Positions 35,176-47,710 of a DNA stretch of 64,000 nt are shown here, piece by piece. The first letter of the stretch is position 1, and each line of letters starts with the position of its first letter. Location of the stretch: contig NZ_CP042906.1 in the NCBI RefSeq assembly GCF_008728855.1, positions 4,019,570-4,083,569 of the forward strand, written 5' to 3'. The notes below the pieces were generated by a model. That model saw nothing but the letters and a program-made list of their open reading frames with translations, was not told the DNA's origin and ran no database searches. Origin of the DNA: Hypericibacter terrae (GTDB lineage Bacteria > Pseudomonadota > Alphaproteobacteria > Dongiales > Dongiaceae). Position numbers and translations under genes: made by a program.

Positions 35176-35205
35176 CCCGGCCTACGGCAGAAGGACAGAT
35201 ATTTC

Positions 35206-35445
35206 ATGGCGATGGACGCTGCCGAGCTGGAACGCCTGATCAAGGAAGCGCTGCCCGATGCGGTGATCGCGATCGAGGATCTGCGCGGCGACGGCGACCA
35301 TTACGCGGCCCTGGTGAAGTCCCGGGCCTTCGCCGGCAAGACCCGTATCCAGCAGCATCAGATGGTCTATCAGGCGCTGCGCGGCCGGATGGGCGACGAG
35401 CTCCATGCCCTCGCCCTGCAGACCGGCCTGCCGGACGGCGCTTGA
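35206..35445 (+). CDS. BolA family protein
   Basis: A 79-residue BolA-fold protein with the signature DGDHYAALVKSRAFAGKTRI followed by QQHQMVYQAL. BolA proteins pair with monothiol glutaredoxins to hold or transfer [2Fe-2S] clusters, and the glutaredoxin gene follows at 35528. It begins 30 bp after purL. Confidence 0.93.
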   Translation: MAMDAAELERLIKEALPDAVIAIEDLRGDGDHYAALVKSRAFAGKTRIQQHQMVYQALRGRMGDELHALALQTGLPDGA

Positions 35446-35527
35446 GGCATAGTCACGTGACTCGCATCATGCGGACGGCGCGTTGGAGAGGCACGCCGGA
35501 CGCCCCCGAGAGAGGATGAAGGATCCC

Positions 35528-35869
35528 ATGTCGACGACCAATCCAGTTTTCGAACGCATCAAGCAGGACATCACCGACAATGAAATCGTGCTCTTCATGA
35601 AGGGCACGCCGGTCTTCCCGCAATGCGGATTCTCCGCGGCCGTGGTCCAGGTGCTGACCCATCTCGGCGTCAAGTTCAAGGGCGTGGACATCCTGACCGA
35701 CCCGAGCCTGCGCCAGGGCGTCAAGGAATTCAGCAACTGGCCCACCATTCCGCAGCTCTATGTGAAGGGCGAGTTCGTCGGCGGCTGCGACATCGTGCGC
35801 GAGATGTACCAGTCGGGCGAGCTGCAGCAGCTCCTCTCCGAACGCGGCATCGCGCATAAGGCGGCGTGA
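35528..35869 (+). CDS. grxD: Monothiol glutaredoxin, Grx4 type
   Basis: A 113-residue CGFS-class glutaredoxin with KGTPVFPQCGFSAAVVQ, the WPTIPQLYVKGEFVGGCDI segment and the C-terminal GEL motif. It binds a [2Fe-2S] cluster with glutathione and delivers it to client proteins, probably together with the BolA protein encoded just upstream. The start at 35528 (MSTTNPVFERI) is used because a longer reading adds non-family residues. Confidence 0.95.
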   Translation: MSTTNPVFERIKQDITDNEIVLFMKGTPVFPQCGFSAAVVQVLTHLGVKFKGVDILTDPSLRQGVKEFSNWPTIPQLYVKGEFVGGCDIVREMYQSGELQQLLSERGIAHKAA

Positions 35870-35898
35870 GGAACGAACTTCGCGTCTCTACGTGAGAG

Positions 35899-36003
35899 TC
35901 CCTTCCCCCTTGAGGGGGAAGGTTAGGAAGGGGGTGCCGCGCACTCCCCTTTATCGTGTTGCTGCACCCCTCCCCCTACCCCCTACCGCAAGGGAAGGGA
36001 GTG
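35899..36003. repeat. Two GC-rich palindromic repeats
   Basis: Two elements of the dispersed family (CCTTCCCCCTTGAGGGGGAAGG and a CCCCCTACCCCCTACCGCAAG variant) fill most of the space between the convergent grxD and oxidoreductase genes. Confidence 0.6.
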
Positions 36004-36018
36004 AGACTTTTCCTTTCC

Positions 36019-37050
36019 CTACTTATCCGGCCCCAGCCGCACGATCATCTTGCCGAGATTGGCGCCGTTGAAGAGGCCGAGGAAGGCGTCGGGGGCCTTC
36101 TCGATTCCCTCGAACACCGTCTCGTGCCATTTGACCCGGCCTTCCGCGATCCAGCGCGGCATGTCGAGCTCGAAGTCCGGGCCCATATCCTGCAGATCCA
36201 GGAACAGGATGCCCTGCACCGTCAGGCGCCGGCGCACGATGCGCATGAGATTGGGCGGACCGGGCGTGCGCGCGTTATAGGCGCCGATCATGCCGCACAT
36301 GATGATGCGGCCATGCACCTTCATGTTGTCGAGCGCCGCCTCGAGATGGGCGCCGCCGACATTCTCGAAATAGATGTCGATGCCGTCGGGCGCCAGGCGC
36401 TTCAACTCGGCGCCGAGGTCGCTCACGGCCTTGTAGTCGATGACGTGATCGACGCCCGCGACCTCCTTCAGCCATTTCGTCTTCTCGGGGCCACCGGCGC
36501 TGCCGATCACCTGGCAGCCTTTGATCTTCGCGACCTGGCAGACGACGCTGCCGACGGCTCCCGCGGCGCCCGACACGAACACGGTCTGGCCGCGCTTGGG
36601 CTGGCCATAACGGAGAAGCCCGCCATAGGCGGTGTGGCCCGGCATGCCGAGCACGCCCAGATAGGCCGTCAGCGGCGCCGCCTTGCCGTCGACCGGCGAG
36701 AGCTGATCGCCGGCCGCCACGAAAGCCTCGCGCCAGCCCAGCATCGAGGTGACATAGGCGCCGACCGGATAGGTACCGTCGCGCGAGGCCACGACCTGGC
36801 CGACCGCTTCGCCCAGCAGCGGCTGGCCCAGCTCGAAGGGCGGCACGTAGCTGTCGCGGGCCCCCGTCATGCGGCCGCGCATATAGGGATCAACCGACAT
36901 GGCGATGTTGCGCACCACCATCTGCCCGTCGGCCAGATCGGGCAGGGTGACTTCGACCAGGTCGAAATCGTCGCGCGTCGGCATCCCCGGGGGATAGCGC
37001 TTCAGGCGGATCTCGCGGCTGGTCTTGGGCGGATGGCTGCCAGGTGCCAT
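36019..37050 (-). CDS. NADP-dependent zinc-free alcohol dehydrogenase family oxidoreductase
   Basis: A 343-residue MDR-superfamily enzyme like leukotriene B4 12-hydroxydehydrogenase, prostaglandin reductase and CurA, which reduce activated double bonds with NADPH. Motifs include SVDPYMRGRM, the nucleotide loop VSGAAGAVGSVVCQVAK, and YFENVGG. No zinc-binding Cys/His set is present. The start at 37050 (MAPGSHPPK) is chosen over a Met six codons earlier; either is possible. Nothing in the context names a substrate. Confidence 0.92.
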   Translation of the reverse strand: MAPGSHPPKTSREIRLKRYPPGMPTRDDFDLVEVTLPDLADGQMVVRNIAMSVDPYMRGRMTGARDSYVPPFELGQPLLGEAVGQVVASRDGTYPVGAYVTSMLGWREAFVAAGDQLSPVDGKAAPLTAYLGVLGMPGHTAYGGLLRYGQPKRGQTVFVSGAAGAVGSVVCQVAKIKGCQVIGSAGGPEKTKWLKEVAGVDHVIDYKAVSDLGAELKRLAPDGIDIYFENVGGAHLEAALDNMKVHGRIIMCGMIGAYNARTPGPPNLMRIVRRRLTVQGILFLDLQDMGPDFELDMPRWIAEGRVKWHETVFEGIEKAPDAFLGLFNGANLGKMIVRLGPDK

Positions 37051-37108
37051 GGGCCACCTCTCTCGCAAAAAAACGATCTTGCGAGCTTAATCGAACGGCG
37101 TCGAGGGG

Positions 37109-37918
37109 TCAGGCCGCGCGGGCGCGCTCAGGCGCGATATCGCCCCAGGCGTAGGAGGCCATGCTGAGGCTGCCATGGGCGAAGCTGCGATGGATCGGAC
37201 GACCCGTCTCGCCCTCGCCCGCGCCCAACGCCACGAAGAAGGGCAGAAAATGCTCATCACGCGGATGGGCCTGCCGGCCCTCGGGCTTGAGGCGCCGATA
37301 TTCGATCAGGCTGGCGGTATCCTGGGCCGCAACCCGGTCGGCCAGCCAATCGTCGAAGCCGGTGGCCCAGTCCGCCGGCGTCTCGCGATCGACGCCGAAC
37401 TGGCGCAGATTATGGACCGCCCCGCCGCTCGCCAGGATCAGGATCCCTTCCTTGCGCAAGGGCTTGAGGGCGCGGCCCAAGGCGACATGATGGCCGGGAC
37501 CGGCCGGATGCTGGATCGAGAGCTGCGTCACGGGGATGTCGGCGTCGGGATAGATCAGCAGCAGCGGGTTCCACGCACCGTGATCGAGACCCCGGGTGGG
37601 GTCCGCACTGGTGGGCAGCCCCGCGGCGTTCAACAGCGCCTGGGTGCGTTCGGCCAGGGCCGGCGCGCCGGGCGCCTTATAGGCGATGCGGTAGAGCGCT
37701 TCGGGGAAGCCGTAGAAATCATGGATGGTCTCGGGCGCGCGGGCCGTGCTGACGGCCGGCGCCGGCGTCTCCCAATGGGCGGAGATGCAAAGGATCGCCT
37801 CGGGCCGCGGCAGGCGCGCGCCCAGGCCCGCGATGAAATCGCGCGCCGGAATCTCCTCGAAGGGGAGCATCGGCGAGCCGTGGGAGAGGAAGAGAACAGG
37901 GAGCGTCTTGTCGATCAT
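37109..37918 (-). CDS. Class III extradiol dioxygenase family protein (DODA/YgiD type)
   Basis: A 269-residue LigB-superfamily protein. The N-terminal LFLSHGSPML carries one metal-binding His, followed by CISAHWET and GLDHGAWNPL, which supply further His ligands. The C-terminal half has LASGGAVHNLRQFG and the DEHFLPFFVALGA motif. Plant homologues open DOPA, and E. coli YgiD is a zinc-dependent relative. The bacterial role is poorly known. It lies 58 bp upstream of the NADP-dependent oxidoreductase gene on the same strand. Confidence 0.9.
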   Translation of the reverse strand: MIDKTLPVLFLSHGSPMLPFEEIPARDFIAGLGARLPRPEAILCISAHWETPAPAVSTARAPETIHDFYGFPEALYRIAYKAPGAPALAERTQALLNAAGLPTSADPTRGLDHGAWNPLLLIYPDADIPVTQLSIQHPAGPGHHVALGRALKPLRKEGILILASGGAVHNLRQFGVDRETPADWATGFDDWLADRVAAQDTASLIEYRRLKPEGRQAHPRDEHFLPFFVALGAGEGETGRPIHRSFAHGSLSMASYAWGDIAPERARAA

Positions 37919-37996
37919 GGCGCTAGAGATAGTGATTCCGACCGCGAACTTCCATGACCCACTCGCCGGTAACCTGCTCTCCCGAGGGTGCCTGGC

Positions 37997-38671
37997 TCAG
38001 ATGGTCGGCTTCTGTTCCTTGGCCTTCGCCAGCCGTTCCAGCACCGGCTTGGCATGGACGGAGTTGCCCATGAGCTGGGCCCAGGGGACGATCATCGTCA
38101 TCTGCTTCAGCTCCTTGGTCCATTCGTCGGCATAGCCGAGATCCTTGGTCTCCGGAAAACAGGGCATGCCGGCGGTGTAATGCAGAAGCTTCGCCGGCTT
38201 CGGCTGATCGTACATGACGAGATGATTCCACTCGGCCGGCAGGGTCCCGATCTTGTCGGTCCAGCCGATGCCGTGAAGCCCTTCGGCGGTCTCGACATAT
38301 TCTGACGTCAGCCTGCGATTGTCCGGGTGGCCGCAATTGAAAAGGATCACCGAGGCCCATTCGAAGCGGGCGTTGCTCTTGACCACCATCACCGCCTGGT
38401 TCTCGTCGGCGAGATCGAAAATCTCGGCGATGTCCCCCTGCACCAGCATGTCGAGATCGAGGAAGAGGGCCCAACCCTCGTAGTTGCAGAGCTGCGGCAC
38501 GAGGAAGCGCGAATAGGTGAAGGGCGTGAGGCCCATGCGCTTCATCGGCAGTTGCTGGATCACCAGCGGCGTGATCGCAACGGGCCGCGTCGAGCGCCGC
38601 ATCAGCGAGAATTGCAGCACGTTGTAGGCGACCGGCTGGCGCGGGTCGTAGCCAATGAAGACACGCAGCAT
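37997..38671 (-). CDS. Putative glycosyltransferase with DxD motif
   Basis: A 224-residue protein with a GT-A-like layout: an initial FIGYDPRQPVAYNVL strand, SRFLVPQLCNYEGWALFLD leading into a D-L-D-M triad (the likely metal and nucleotide-sugar site), and a later HGIGWTDKIG. No membrane segment is visible. It ends a minus-strand group with two TPR glycosyltransferase-like genes, which supports a role in building a surface or secreted glycan. The acceptor is unknown. Confidence 0.75.
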   Translation of the reverse strand: MLRVFIGYDPRQPVAYNVLQFSLMRRSTRPVAITPLVIQQLPMKRMGLTPFTYSRFLVPQLCNYEGWALFLDLDMLVQGDIAEIFDLADENQAVMVVKSNARFEWASVILFNCGHPDNRRLTSEYVETAEGLHGIGWTDKIGTLPAEWNHLVMYDQPKPAKLLHYTAGMPCFPETKDLGYADEWTKELKQMTMIVPWAQLMGNSVHAKPVLERLAKAKEQKPTI

Positions 38672-38715
38672 CTCTATCCTCGCTCCGCCTCTGGGGATTA
38701 AATCCCTGATGTTTG

Positions 38716-40416
38716 TCAGGATAAGGCTTGGCCGTCTCGGTTGGAAACAATCCTCTCTGCCAGCCTGCCGGTTAACTCGGTAATAACAGGGCCCCACTGG
38801 CCGGGTCGGGTTTGGCGGAAAAGCTCTAATTTGGGCCACCACAGGCAGTCCTTGCGCGCCAGGAGCCAGCGCCATTCCGGCGGGTGCGGCAATATCACCC
38901 AGCAAGGCACGCCGAGGGCGCCCGCCATATGGGCCGTGCTGTTGTCGATGGTGATGACAAGATCGAGCGCCGCGATCTGCGCGGCCCATCCGTCGAGGTC
39001 GTTCCAGGCGTCGATCTGGGGATCCTGCCGCAGCTCGATTCCCTGAGCGGCGAGCGCCGCGATCTCCGCGGCATGATCGCCATATTGCAGGCTGATGAAA
39101 TGCGCGCCCGAAAGGTGCAGCAGCGGCGTCAATTTCGACAAGGCGAGTTGCCGGCGCAGGCCCGCATTGGGCGCGGTGGTGTGCCAGGCAATGCCGACCC
39201 GCAGGCGATCGCGACCATAACGTGACATCAGCGCGTCGCGGCGTTGAGGATCGGCCGTGAGATAGGAACCGCCTCGGGCGAAGCTCGCCAGATCCGGCCG
39301 CAACTGGCGCATCAGGGATCCAGCCGGACATTGCGCCGCGATATCGGCGGGCCAACCTGGCGCTGCCGCGCCTTCGGGAGATCGAGCGACAAACTCGATG
39401 GCTGGCAGCGAGCGGCGGAACAGGGCCAACAGCCGGGGATCGCATTCGACCAGCAGCCGCATGTCCCGGGCGAGCTCCGGCAGGAGACTGAGGAACATCA
39501 GTTCGTCGCCGACGCCCTGCTCGTTCCAGACCAGAAGACGTCCCGCCAGATCGCGTTGCCCGTTCCATCGGGCCTGCGGATAGCGAACGATCTTGCTCTG
39601 CATCTGCGGCGTGCGCAGACGCCATTCATAGGCCTCCCAGCCTTCCTTGAAGCGGCCGAGCAGCAGGAGCATGAAGGATTCGAAGTGATGCGCATCCACA
39701 TTGCCGGGCTCAACCGCCTGCGCCCGCCGATAGGTCGCGATGGCGTCGTCGAAGCGGTCCACCAATGTCAGACTGTTGCCGAGATTGAGCAGCAGATCGA
39801 CGTTCGAGGGGTTGGCCGCCAATCCTCTTTCGTAGAGCGCGATCGCCTCGTCGCTCTCGCCGCTCGCCTGAAGCAGGAGGCCGAGATTGTTGATCGCACC
39901 GGCCAGGTCGGGCTTGAGCGCCAGCGCCGCGCGATAATGGGCGCGGGCCTCATCCTGCCGGCTTGCATGCTGCAGGACGCGCGCCAGGTTGTAATGCAGG
40001 TCGGCCTGGTCGCCATGGCGGGCCAGCCCGTCGCGGAAGACAGCGATCGCGTCCGCGTCGCTTCCGGCCTCGGCCAGGACATTGCCGAGATTGACCCGGG
40101 CGGCGAGATAGTCGGGACGCAAGGCCAGCGCGCGCCGATAGGCGATCGCCGCATCGCCGCGCCGCCCCGCATGCTGCAGGGCCAGGGCCAGGTTGTAATG
40201 CGAGGCGGGATCGGTCGATTTCGCCTTTGCGACACGGGTCAGATGCTGCACGGCCTCTTCATGGGCGCCGCGCTGGTCGAGCAGGAGGCCCAGCAGCATG
40301 GCGATGTCGCTATTGCCGGGGGCCGCCGCCAGGAGACGGCGATAGGCGGCTTCGGCCTCGGCCAGGCGGCCGGCCTTGTGCTGCGCGAAGGCGATGGCGA
40401 GCGGTGACTGGCTCAT
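38716..40416 (-). CDS. TPR protein with GT9-like glycosyltransferase domain
   Basis: A 566-residue two-part protein. The first about 250 residues are tandem tetratricopeptide repeats (for example HYNLALALQHAGRRGDAAIA, LHYNLARVLQHASRQDEARA). The C-terminal half is a heptosyltransferase-like domain with VWNEQGVGDELMF, RVGIAWHTT, ITIDNSTAHMAGALG and PPEWRWLL. TPR plus this domain is common in large envelope glycan or glycoprotein clusters. The start at 40416 overlaps the stop of the upstream frameshifted paralogue by 4 nt. Acceptor and donor are unknown. Confidence 0.88.
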   Translation of the reverse strand: MSQSPLAIAFAQHKAGRLAEAEAAYRRLLAAAPGNSDIAMLLGLLLDQRGAHEEAVQHLTRVAKAKSTDPASHYNLALALQHAGRRGDAAIAYRRALALRPDYLAARVNLGNVLAEAGSDADAIAVFRDGLARHGDQADLHYNLARVLQHASRQDEARAHYRAALALKPDLAGAINNLGLLLQASGESDEAIALYERGLAANPSNVDLLLNLGNSLTLVDRFDDAIATYRRAQAVEPGNVDAHHFESFMLLLLGRFKEGWEAYEWRLRTPQMQSKIVRYPQARWNGQRDLAGRLLVWNEQGVGDELMFLSLLPELARDMRLLVECDPRLLALFRRSLPAIEFVARSPEGAAAPGWPADIAAQCPAGSLMRQLRPDLASFARGGSYLTADPQRRDALMSRYGRDRLRVGIAWHTTAPNAGLRRQLALSKLTPLLHLSGAHFISLQYGDHAAEIAALAAQGIELRQDPQIDAWNDLDGWAAQIAALDLVITIDNSTAHMAGALGVPCWVILPHPPEWRWLLARKDCLWWPKLELFRQTRPGQWGPVITELTGRLAERIVSNRDGQALS

Positions 40417-41944
40417 GGGGAGCGCTGCCCAACAAGAAGGGCCAGCGCCTGGGCGGCCGCCGCGACCGGCGCCCTCCAATCCCGCCATGTCGTCTGCCGG
40501 AAGAGCCGTAAGGACGGCCACCAGAGGCAATCCTCTCCCTCGATCAGCCAGCGCCATTCGGGCGGCTGGGGCAGCAGCACCCAGCCCGGGACGCCGAGGG
40601 CGCCGGCCATATGGACGGCGCTGTTGTCGATGCCAATGACCAGATCGAGGGCGGCGGTCTGCGCCGCGAAGTCGTCGAGACTCTTGAGCTGATCGATCGC
40701 CGAGTCCTGCAGCAGTTCGACACCGGCTTCGGATCTGAGCTTCGCGATCGCCTCGCGATGGTCGCCATACTGCAGGCTGACGAAGCGCACGCCCGGCACC
40801 TGCAGAATCGGCAGCAGCTCCTCGAGCTTGATCCGCCGCTGGGCGGTCGGCTCGTTCTTGGTGGTATCCCACGCGATCCCGACATTCAGCCTGTCGGTCC
40901 CGTAGCGCGCCCGGCAGCGGTCGCGCGTCTCGGGATCGGGCCGAAGATAGGCGCCGCCATGGCCGGCGAAGCTGGCGCGGTCCGGCCGCAGCCAGCGGCC
41001 GAGACTGCCGGCGGCGATCTGGGCGCGGATGTCGGGGGCCTTCAACCTTGCCGGCAAGGGATCGGCGCGCGCCACCAGCTCGACCTGCGGCAGGGCACGG
41101 GCGAAGAGCGGCAGCAGTCGCGGATCGCATTCCAGCACGCAGCCCGTCGTGGCGGCGAGTTCGGGCAGCAGGCTCGCGAACATGATCTCGTCGCCCACAC
41201 CCTGCTCGCGCCAGACCAGCAGCTTGCCGTCGGGCAGAGCCCTGCCGTCCCAGACGGGCTGAGGGAAGAGCCGGCCGCGATCGTCGCTCTCCTCGCGGGT
41301 GCGCCAGCGCCATTCATAGCCGCGCCAGCCCGCCTTAACCGCCCGAGCAAGAGCTGAAGCTGGGCCTCGGCCCAATGGGCCCGCGCGTAATCCGGATCGA
41401 GGCGGGCCGCTTCCTGGAACGCCTGAAGGGCCGGCTGATAGCGCGCCAGGATCTTCAGATTGAGACCCATATTCACGAGCGCGTCGGGAAAATCCGGACG
41501 CGCCGCCAGCGCCCTCCGATACAGCTTGATCCCGTTCTCGAGATCGCCGCGCGTGCTGAAAAAGAGCCCGACGCTGTTCAGCGCGTCGGCATGGCGGGGA
41601 TCGAGCCGCAACACGGTCTTGTAGATGTCGATCGCCTCCCGCAGGCGGCCGGCGCGCTGATAGGCGCGGCCCAGGCTGTAATGCAGCGGGGCCGAGTCCG
41701 GATGGCGGCCGACCGCCGATTCCAGAAGGCCGACGGCTTCGTCGACCGAGCCCTGGTCGCGGAGGCTGTCGCCAAGGCCCGCCAGGGCTTCGGTAGAGCC
41801 GGGCTCTTGTGCGAGCGCCTGGCGGAAGCCGGCCACGGCCTCCGGCCATCGCGCCGCCGCCTGATGAGCCCGGGCGACCGCAAGCTCTGACAGGGCCGAA
41901 GCACCTGGCGCAGCGGCGGCAGCCGAATCGTCGGATGCGGTCAT
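40413..41944 (-). pseudogene. TPR / GT9-like glycosyltransferase paralogue interrupted by a frameshift
   Basis: The N-terminal TPR part (from MTASDDSAA at 41944) reads in one frame to about 41338, ending in LQLLLGRLRR. The glycosyltransferase part (KAGWRGYEWRWRTREES to the stop at 40413) continues in another frame. The intact neighbour reads LLLGRFKEGWEAYEWRLR at the same place. Adding one base in the TTAA at about 41335-41338 restores LLGRFKAGW. I therefore see a single-base deletion, either real inactivation or a sequence error. Downstream motifs remain good (VWREQGVGDEIMF, IGIDNSAVHMAGALG, PPEWRWLI), which favours a recent event. Confidence 0.82.
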
Positions 41945-42039
41945 CCCTCGGATCGTTCCTCGCGGACCGCCTCCCAGCGGCGGCAAGTCAGAGTAATGGA
42001 AGGGGGTGCGCCGGGCCATGACGATGGGTTGCTCTGTCG

Positions 42040-42130
42040 ATCCCCCGTCTTCGGGGGAGGGATAGGGAGGGGGCTGCTCGGCGATCGCGTCATCCCCCTT
42101 CCTGACCTTCCCCCGCAAAGCGGGGGAAGA
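42040..42130. repeat. Two GC-rich palindromic repeats
   Basis: CCCCCGTCTTCGGGGGAGGG, then CCTTCCCCCGCAAAGCGGGGGAAG, members of the dispersed element family, lie between the rpsD terminator and the TPR gene. Confidence 0.6.
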
Positions 42131-42155
42131 GACCAGACCCAACACGCCCAAAACG

Positions 42156-42185
42156 AAAAAGGCCAGCCCCAAGGGGCCGGCCTTT
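42156..42185 (-). terminator. Rho-independent terminator of rpsD
   Basis: AAAGGCC and its complement form a GC-rich stem around CAGCCCCAAGGGGCCG. On the minus strand it is followed by TTTTTCGTTTT. It lies 27 bp after the rpsD stop. Confidence 0.85.
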
Positions 42186-42211
42186 CGCGAAACCATCGTT
42201 CCTTCGGCGGA

Positions 42212-42826
42212 TCAGCGCGAATAGAACTCGACGACCAGATGCGGTTCCATCTGAACCGGATAGGGCACGTCGGCCAGCGCCGGGACGCGCACGAACTTGG
42301 CGCGCATGCCCTTATGGTCCGCCTCGATATAGTCCGGCACATCGCGCTCGTTCGAGGCCGCGGCCTCGAGCACGACGGCGAGCTGCTTGGAGCGGTCCTT
42401 CACCTCGATGATGTCGCCTTCCTTCACCTGGTAGGAAGGAATGTTGACGCGCTTGCCATTGACCTTGATGTGGCCGTGATTGACGAACTGGCGCGCAGCG
42501 AAAACGGTCAGCACGAACTTGGCGCGATAGACCAGCGCGTCGAGACGACGCTCCAGCAGGCCCACCAGATTCTCGCCGGTGTCGCCACGACGGCGCGCGG
42601 CCTCTTCATACATGCGGCGGAACTGGCGCTCGCCGATATTGCCGTAATAGCCCTTGAGCCGCTGCTTCGCCATCAGCTGGAGGCCGAAGTCGGAGGGCTT
42701 CTTGCGGCGCTGGCCATGCTGGCCGGGGCCATATTCGCGCTTGTTGAGGGGGCTCTTGGGACGGCCCCAGAGATTCACATTGAGGCGTCGGTCGATCTTG
42801 TATTTGGATTCGGCGCGCTTTGTCAC
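42212..42826 (-). CDS. rpsD: 30S ribosomal protein S4
   Basis: A 204-residue S4 protein. The N-terminal part carries [20 protein letters not shown]; the S4 RNA-binding domain follows ([34 protein letters not shown]); and the C-terminus ends in VVEFYSR. S4 nucleates 16S rRNA folding and in many bacteria represses its own mRNA. It is a single-gene unit with its own terminator. Confidence 0.98.
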   Translation of the reverse strand: MTKRAESKYKIDRRLNVNLWGRPKSPLNKREYGPGQHGQRRKKPSDFGLQLMAKQRLKGYYGNIGERQFRRMYEEAARRRGDTGENLVGLLERRLDALVYRAKFVLTVFAARQFVNHGHIKVNGKRVNIPSYQVKEGDIIEVKDRSKQLAVVLEAAASNERDVPDYIEADHKGMRAKFVRVPALADVPYPVQMEPHLVVEFYSR

Positions 42827-42999
42827 CGGTGGTTCCTTCGTCTGTTTGTTGTCCCGATAGTTCCATCCCAGACGTCCATTTCCGGACGCAGGCGGACGGG
42901 ATCACGGCCCAATGGCGCAAGATCCACTTTCTCGGGAATGAGGCGGCAGGTTGTAGCCGCTGCCGGCCGGCCTGTCAAAGCCGATTAAATTACGTGAAT

Positions 43000-43793
43000 T
43001 CAATCGCTTGCAGTGGTTTTCCGGCGCCGGGGCCGGTTTTCCCGCTTGGAAGAGAGCTCTTTGACGATGCCATGGAGGGTGCGGATCTCCTGGCGGGTCA
43101 GGCTGGCGCGCTGAAACAGGTTGCGGATATTGCGCACCATGCCCGGCCGTTTCTCGGCATTGCGCAGGAACCCCGAGGCATCGAGCTCGCGCTCGAGATG
43201 GTCGAAGAAGTTGAGCAGTTCCTCCTTCTCCGCCGGCCGCGTGCCGTTCACCACCAGCTCGCGCGGCGGCGTCGCATCGCCCGCCTGATACCACTCATAG
43301 CCGATCAGCAGCACCGCCTGGGCCAGGTTGAGCGAGGTGAACTCCGGATTGAGCGGAACCCGGATCACGGCATCGGCCAGCGAGAGTTCGTCATTCTCAA
43401 GGCCCGCCCGCTCCGGGCCGAACATCACACCGACGCGCTCGCCGCGCGCGGCGAGCGCCCGCATCTCGGCCGCCGCCTCGCGCGGCGTCATCACCGTCTT
43501 GATCATCTGGCGATGGCGCGCCGAGGTCGCATAGACGCGGGTGAGATCGGCCATCGCGGCGCGCGCCGACGGATAGACCTGCGCCTTGTCGATGGCCTCA
43601 TGCGCGCCCGAGGAAACCTCGCGTGCGCGTTCGTTGGGCCAGGCTTCGCGCGGACGCACCAGCCGCAGATTGACGAGGCCGCAATTCATCATGGCGCGCG
43701 CGGTGGCGCCGATATTCTCCGGAAGCTGCGGCTCGATCAGGATGACCGCGGGCGCCTCGAGCGAGACCTGCGCCCGGCGGCCGGCCGCGGCCA

Positions 43794-43794
<1 letters not shown>
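43000..43794 (-). CDS. trmJ: tRNA (Cm32/Um32) methyltransferase TrmJ-like, SPOUT family
   Basis: A 264-residue SpoU/TrmH-class methyltransferase. Motif 1 is ILIEPQLPENIGATARAMMN, motif 2 VGVMFGPERAGLENDELSLA, and motif 3 the SLNLAQAVLLIGYEW knot, in line with TrmJ, which 2'-O-methylates position 32 of tRNA. A C-terminal helical extension and basic tail (RRRKTTASD) fit TrmJ length. The ATG overlaps the cimA stop (TGATG), so the two are coupled. Confidence 0.88.
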
Positions 43795-45422
<1,628 letters not shown>

Positions 45423-45632
45423 CGCCGAAAAGACCCGAGAAAGCAGGGGATTGGCGGCCGTCGCGCGACCGCAAGCCCATCTTTCTGCCTGGGGAACCCC
45501 CCGCCGTCAACCAGCCGGAGGCCGCGTCCCGGGTCTGACAGCCCTGCGCAGACCCCCTATCCTGCGAAGCCCTCGCCCATGGCAGAACATCCGGACGCTT
45601 CACCGGCGCGCTTAACCAAGAATGGCCCCGTC

Positions 45633-46271
45633 ATGCCGAGCTTCCTGCCCGATCTCGCGACCCTCCTGCCCTTTCTCGCGGCGGCCCTGGCGCTCAATCT
45701 GACGCCCGGCGCCGACATGACCATGGTCCTGGCCCAAAGCCTCGGCCGCGGACGGTCCGCCGGGGTCTGGGCCGCCTTCGGGGTGGCGGGCGGCAGTCTG
45801 ATCCATTCCCTGCTGGCGGCCTTCGGCGTGTCGGCCCTGCTGCAGCAATCCGAGGCGGCGTTCCTCATCGTCAAATATGCCGGGGCCGCCTACCTGCTCT
45901 ATCTCGCCTGGCGCGCCGCGACCGACCGCTCCGGTCCCCTCCAGGCCGTGTCCCTGCCGCCCCGGCGCGCGCATCGCGCCTTCCTCGACGGGGTGGTGAC
46001 GAACCTGTTCAACCCGAAGGTGGCGCTCTTCATCCTGGCCTTCCTGCCGCAATTCGTGGATCCCACGCGCGGGTCGGTCGCCGGCCAGATCCTGTTCCTG
46101 GGATTGCTGTTCAATATCGGCGGCACGAGCGTGCTGCTGATCGTCGCGCTGTCGGCGAGCGCCGCCCGGGAGCGGATCCTGAACTCGCGCCGCGCCGTGG
46201 CGGCCTTACGCTGGATCACCGCCGGCCTGTTCGTCGGCCTGGCGGCGCGGATGGCGCTCACGCAGCGCTGA
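45633..46271 (+). CDS. LysE/RhtB-family amino-acid exporter
   Basis: A 212-residue inner-membrane protein with about six hydrophobic helices. The N-terminal helix carries ALNLTPGADMTMVLAQSLGR, the family signature (N-x-TPG), followed by GVWAAFGVAGG and the FLDGVVTNLFNPKVALFILA segment. It likely exports an amino acid or homoserine-like compound. The start at 45633 (MPSFLPD) gives the usual N-terminus; an ATG at 45579 is a longer alternative. Confidence 0.9.
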   Translation: MPSFLPDLATLLPFLAAALALNLTPGADMTMVLAQSLGRGRSAGVWAAFGVAGGSLIHSLLAAFGVSALLQQSEAAFLIVKYAGAAYLLYLAWRAATDRSGPLQAVSLPPRRAHRAFLDGVVTNLFNPKVALFILAFLPQFVDPTRGSVAGQILFLGLLFNIGGTSVLLIVALSASAARERILNSRRAVAALRWITAGLFVGLAARMALTQR

Positions 46272-46292
46272 GCGCCCGGCCGGCCACCAGCA

Positions 46293-47681
<1,389 letters not shown>

Positions 47682-47710
47682 GTCCCGATGATCGCTTGCG
47701 CCAGCCCGTT

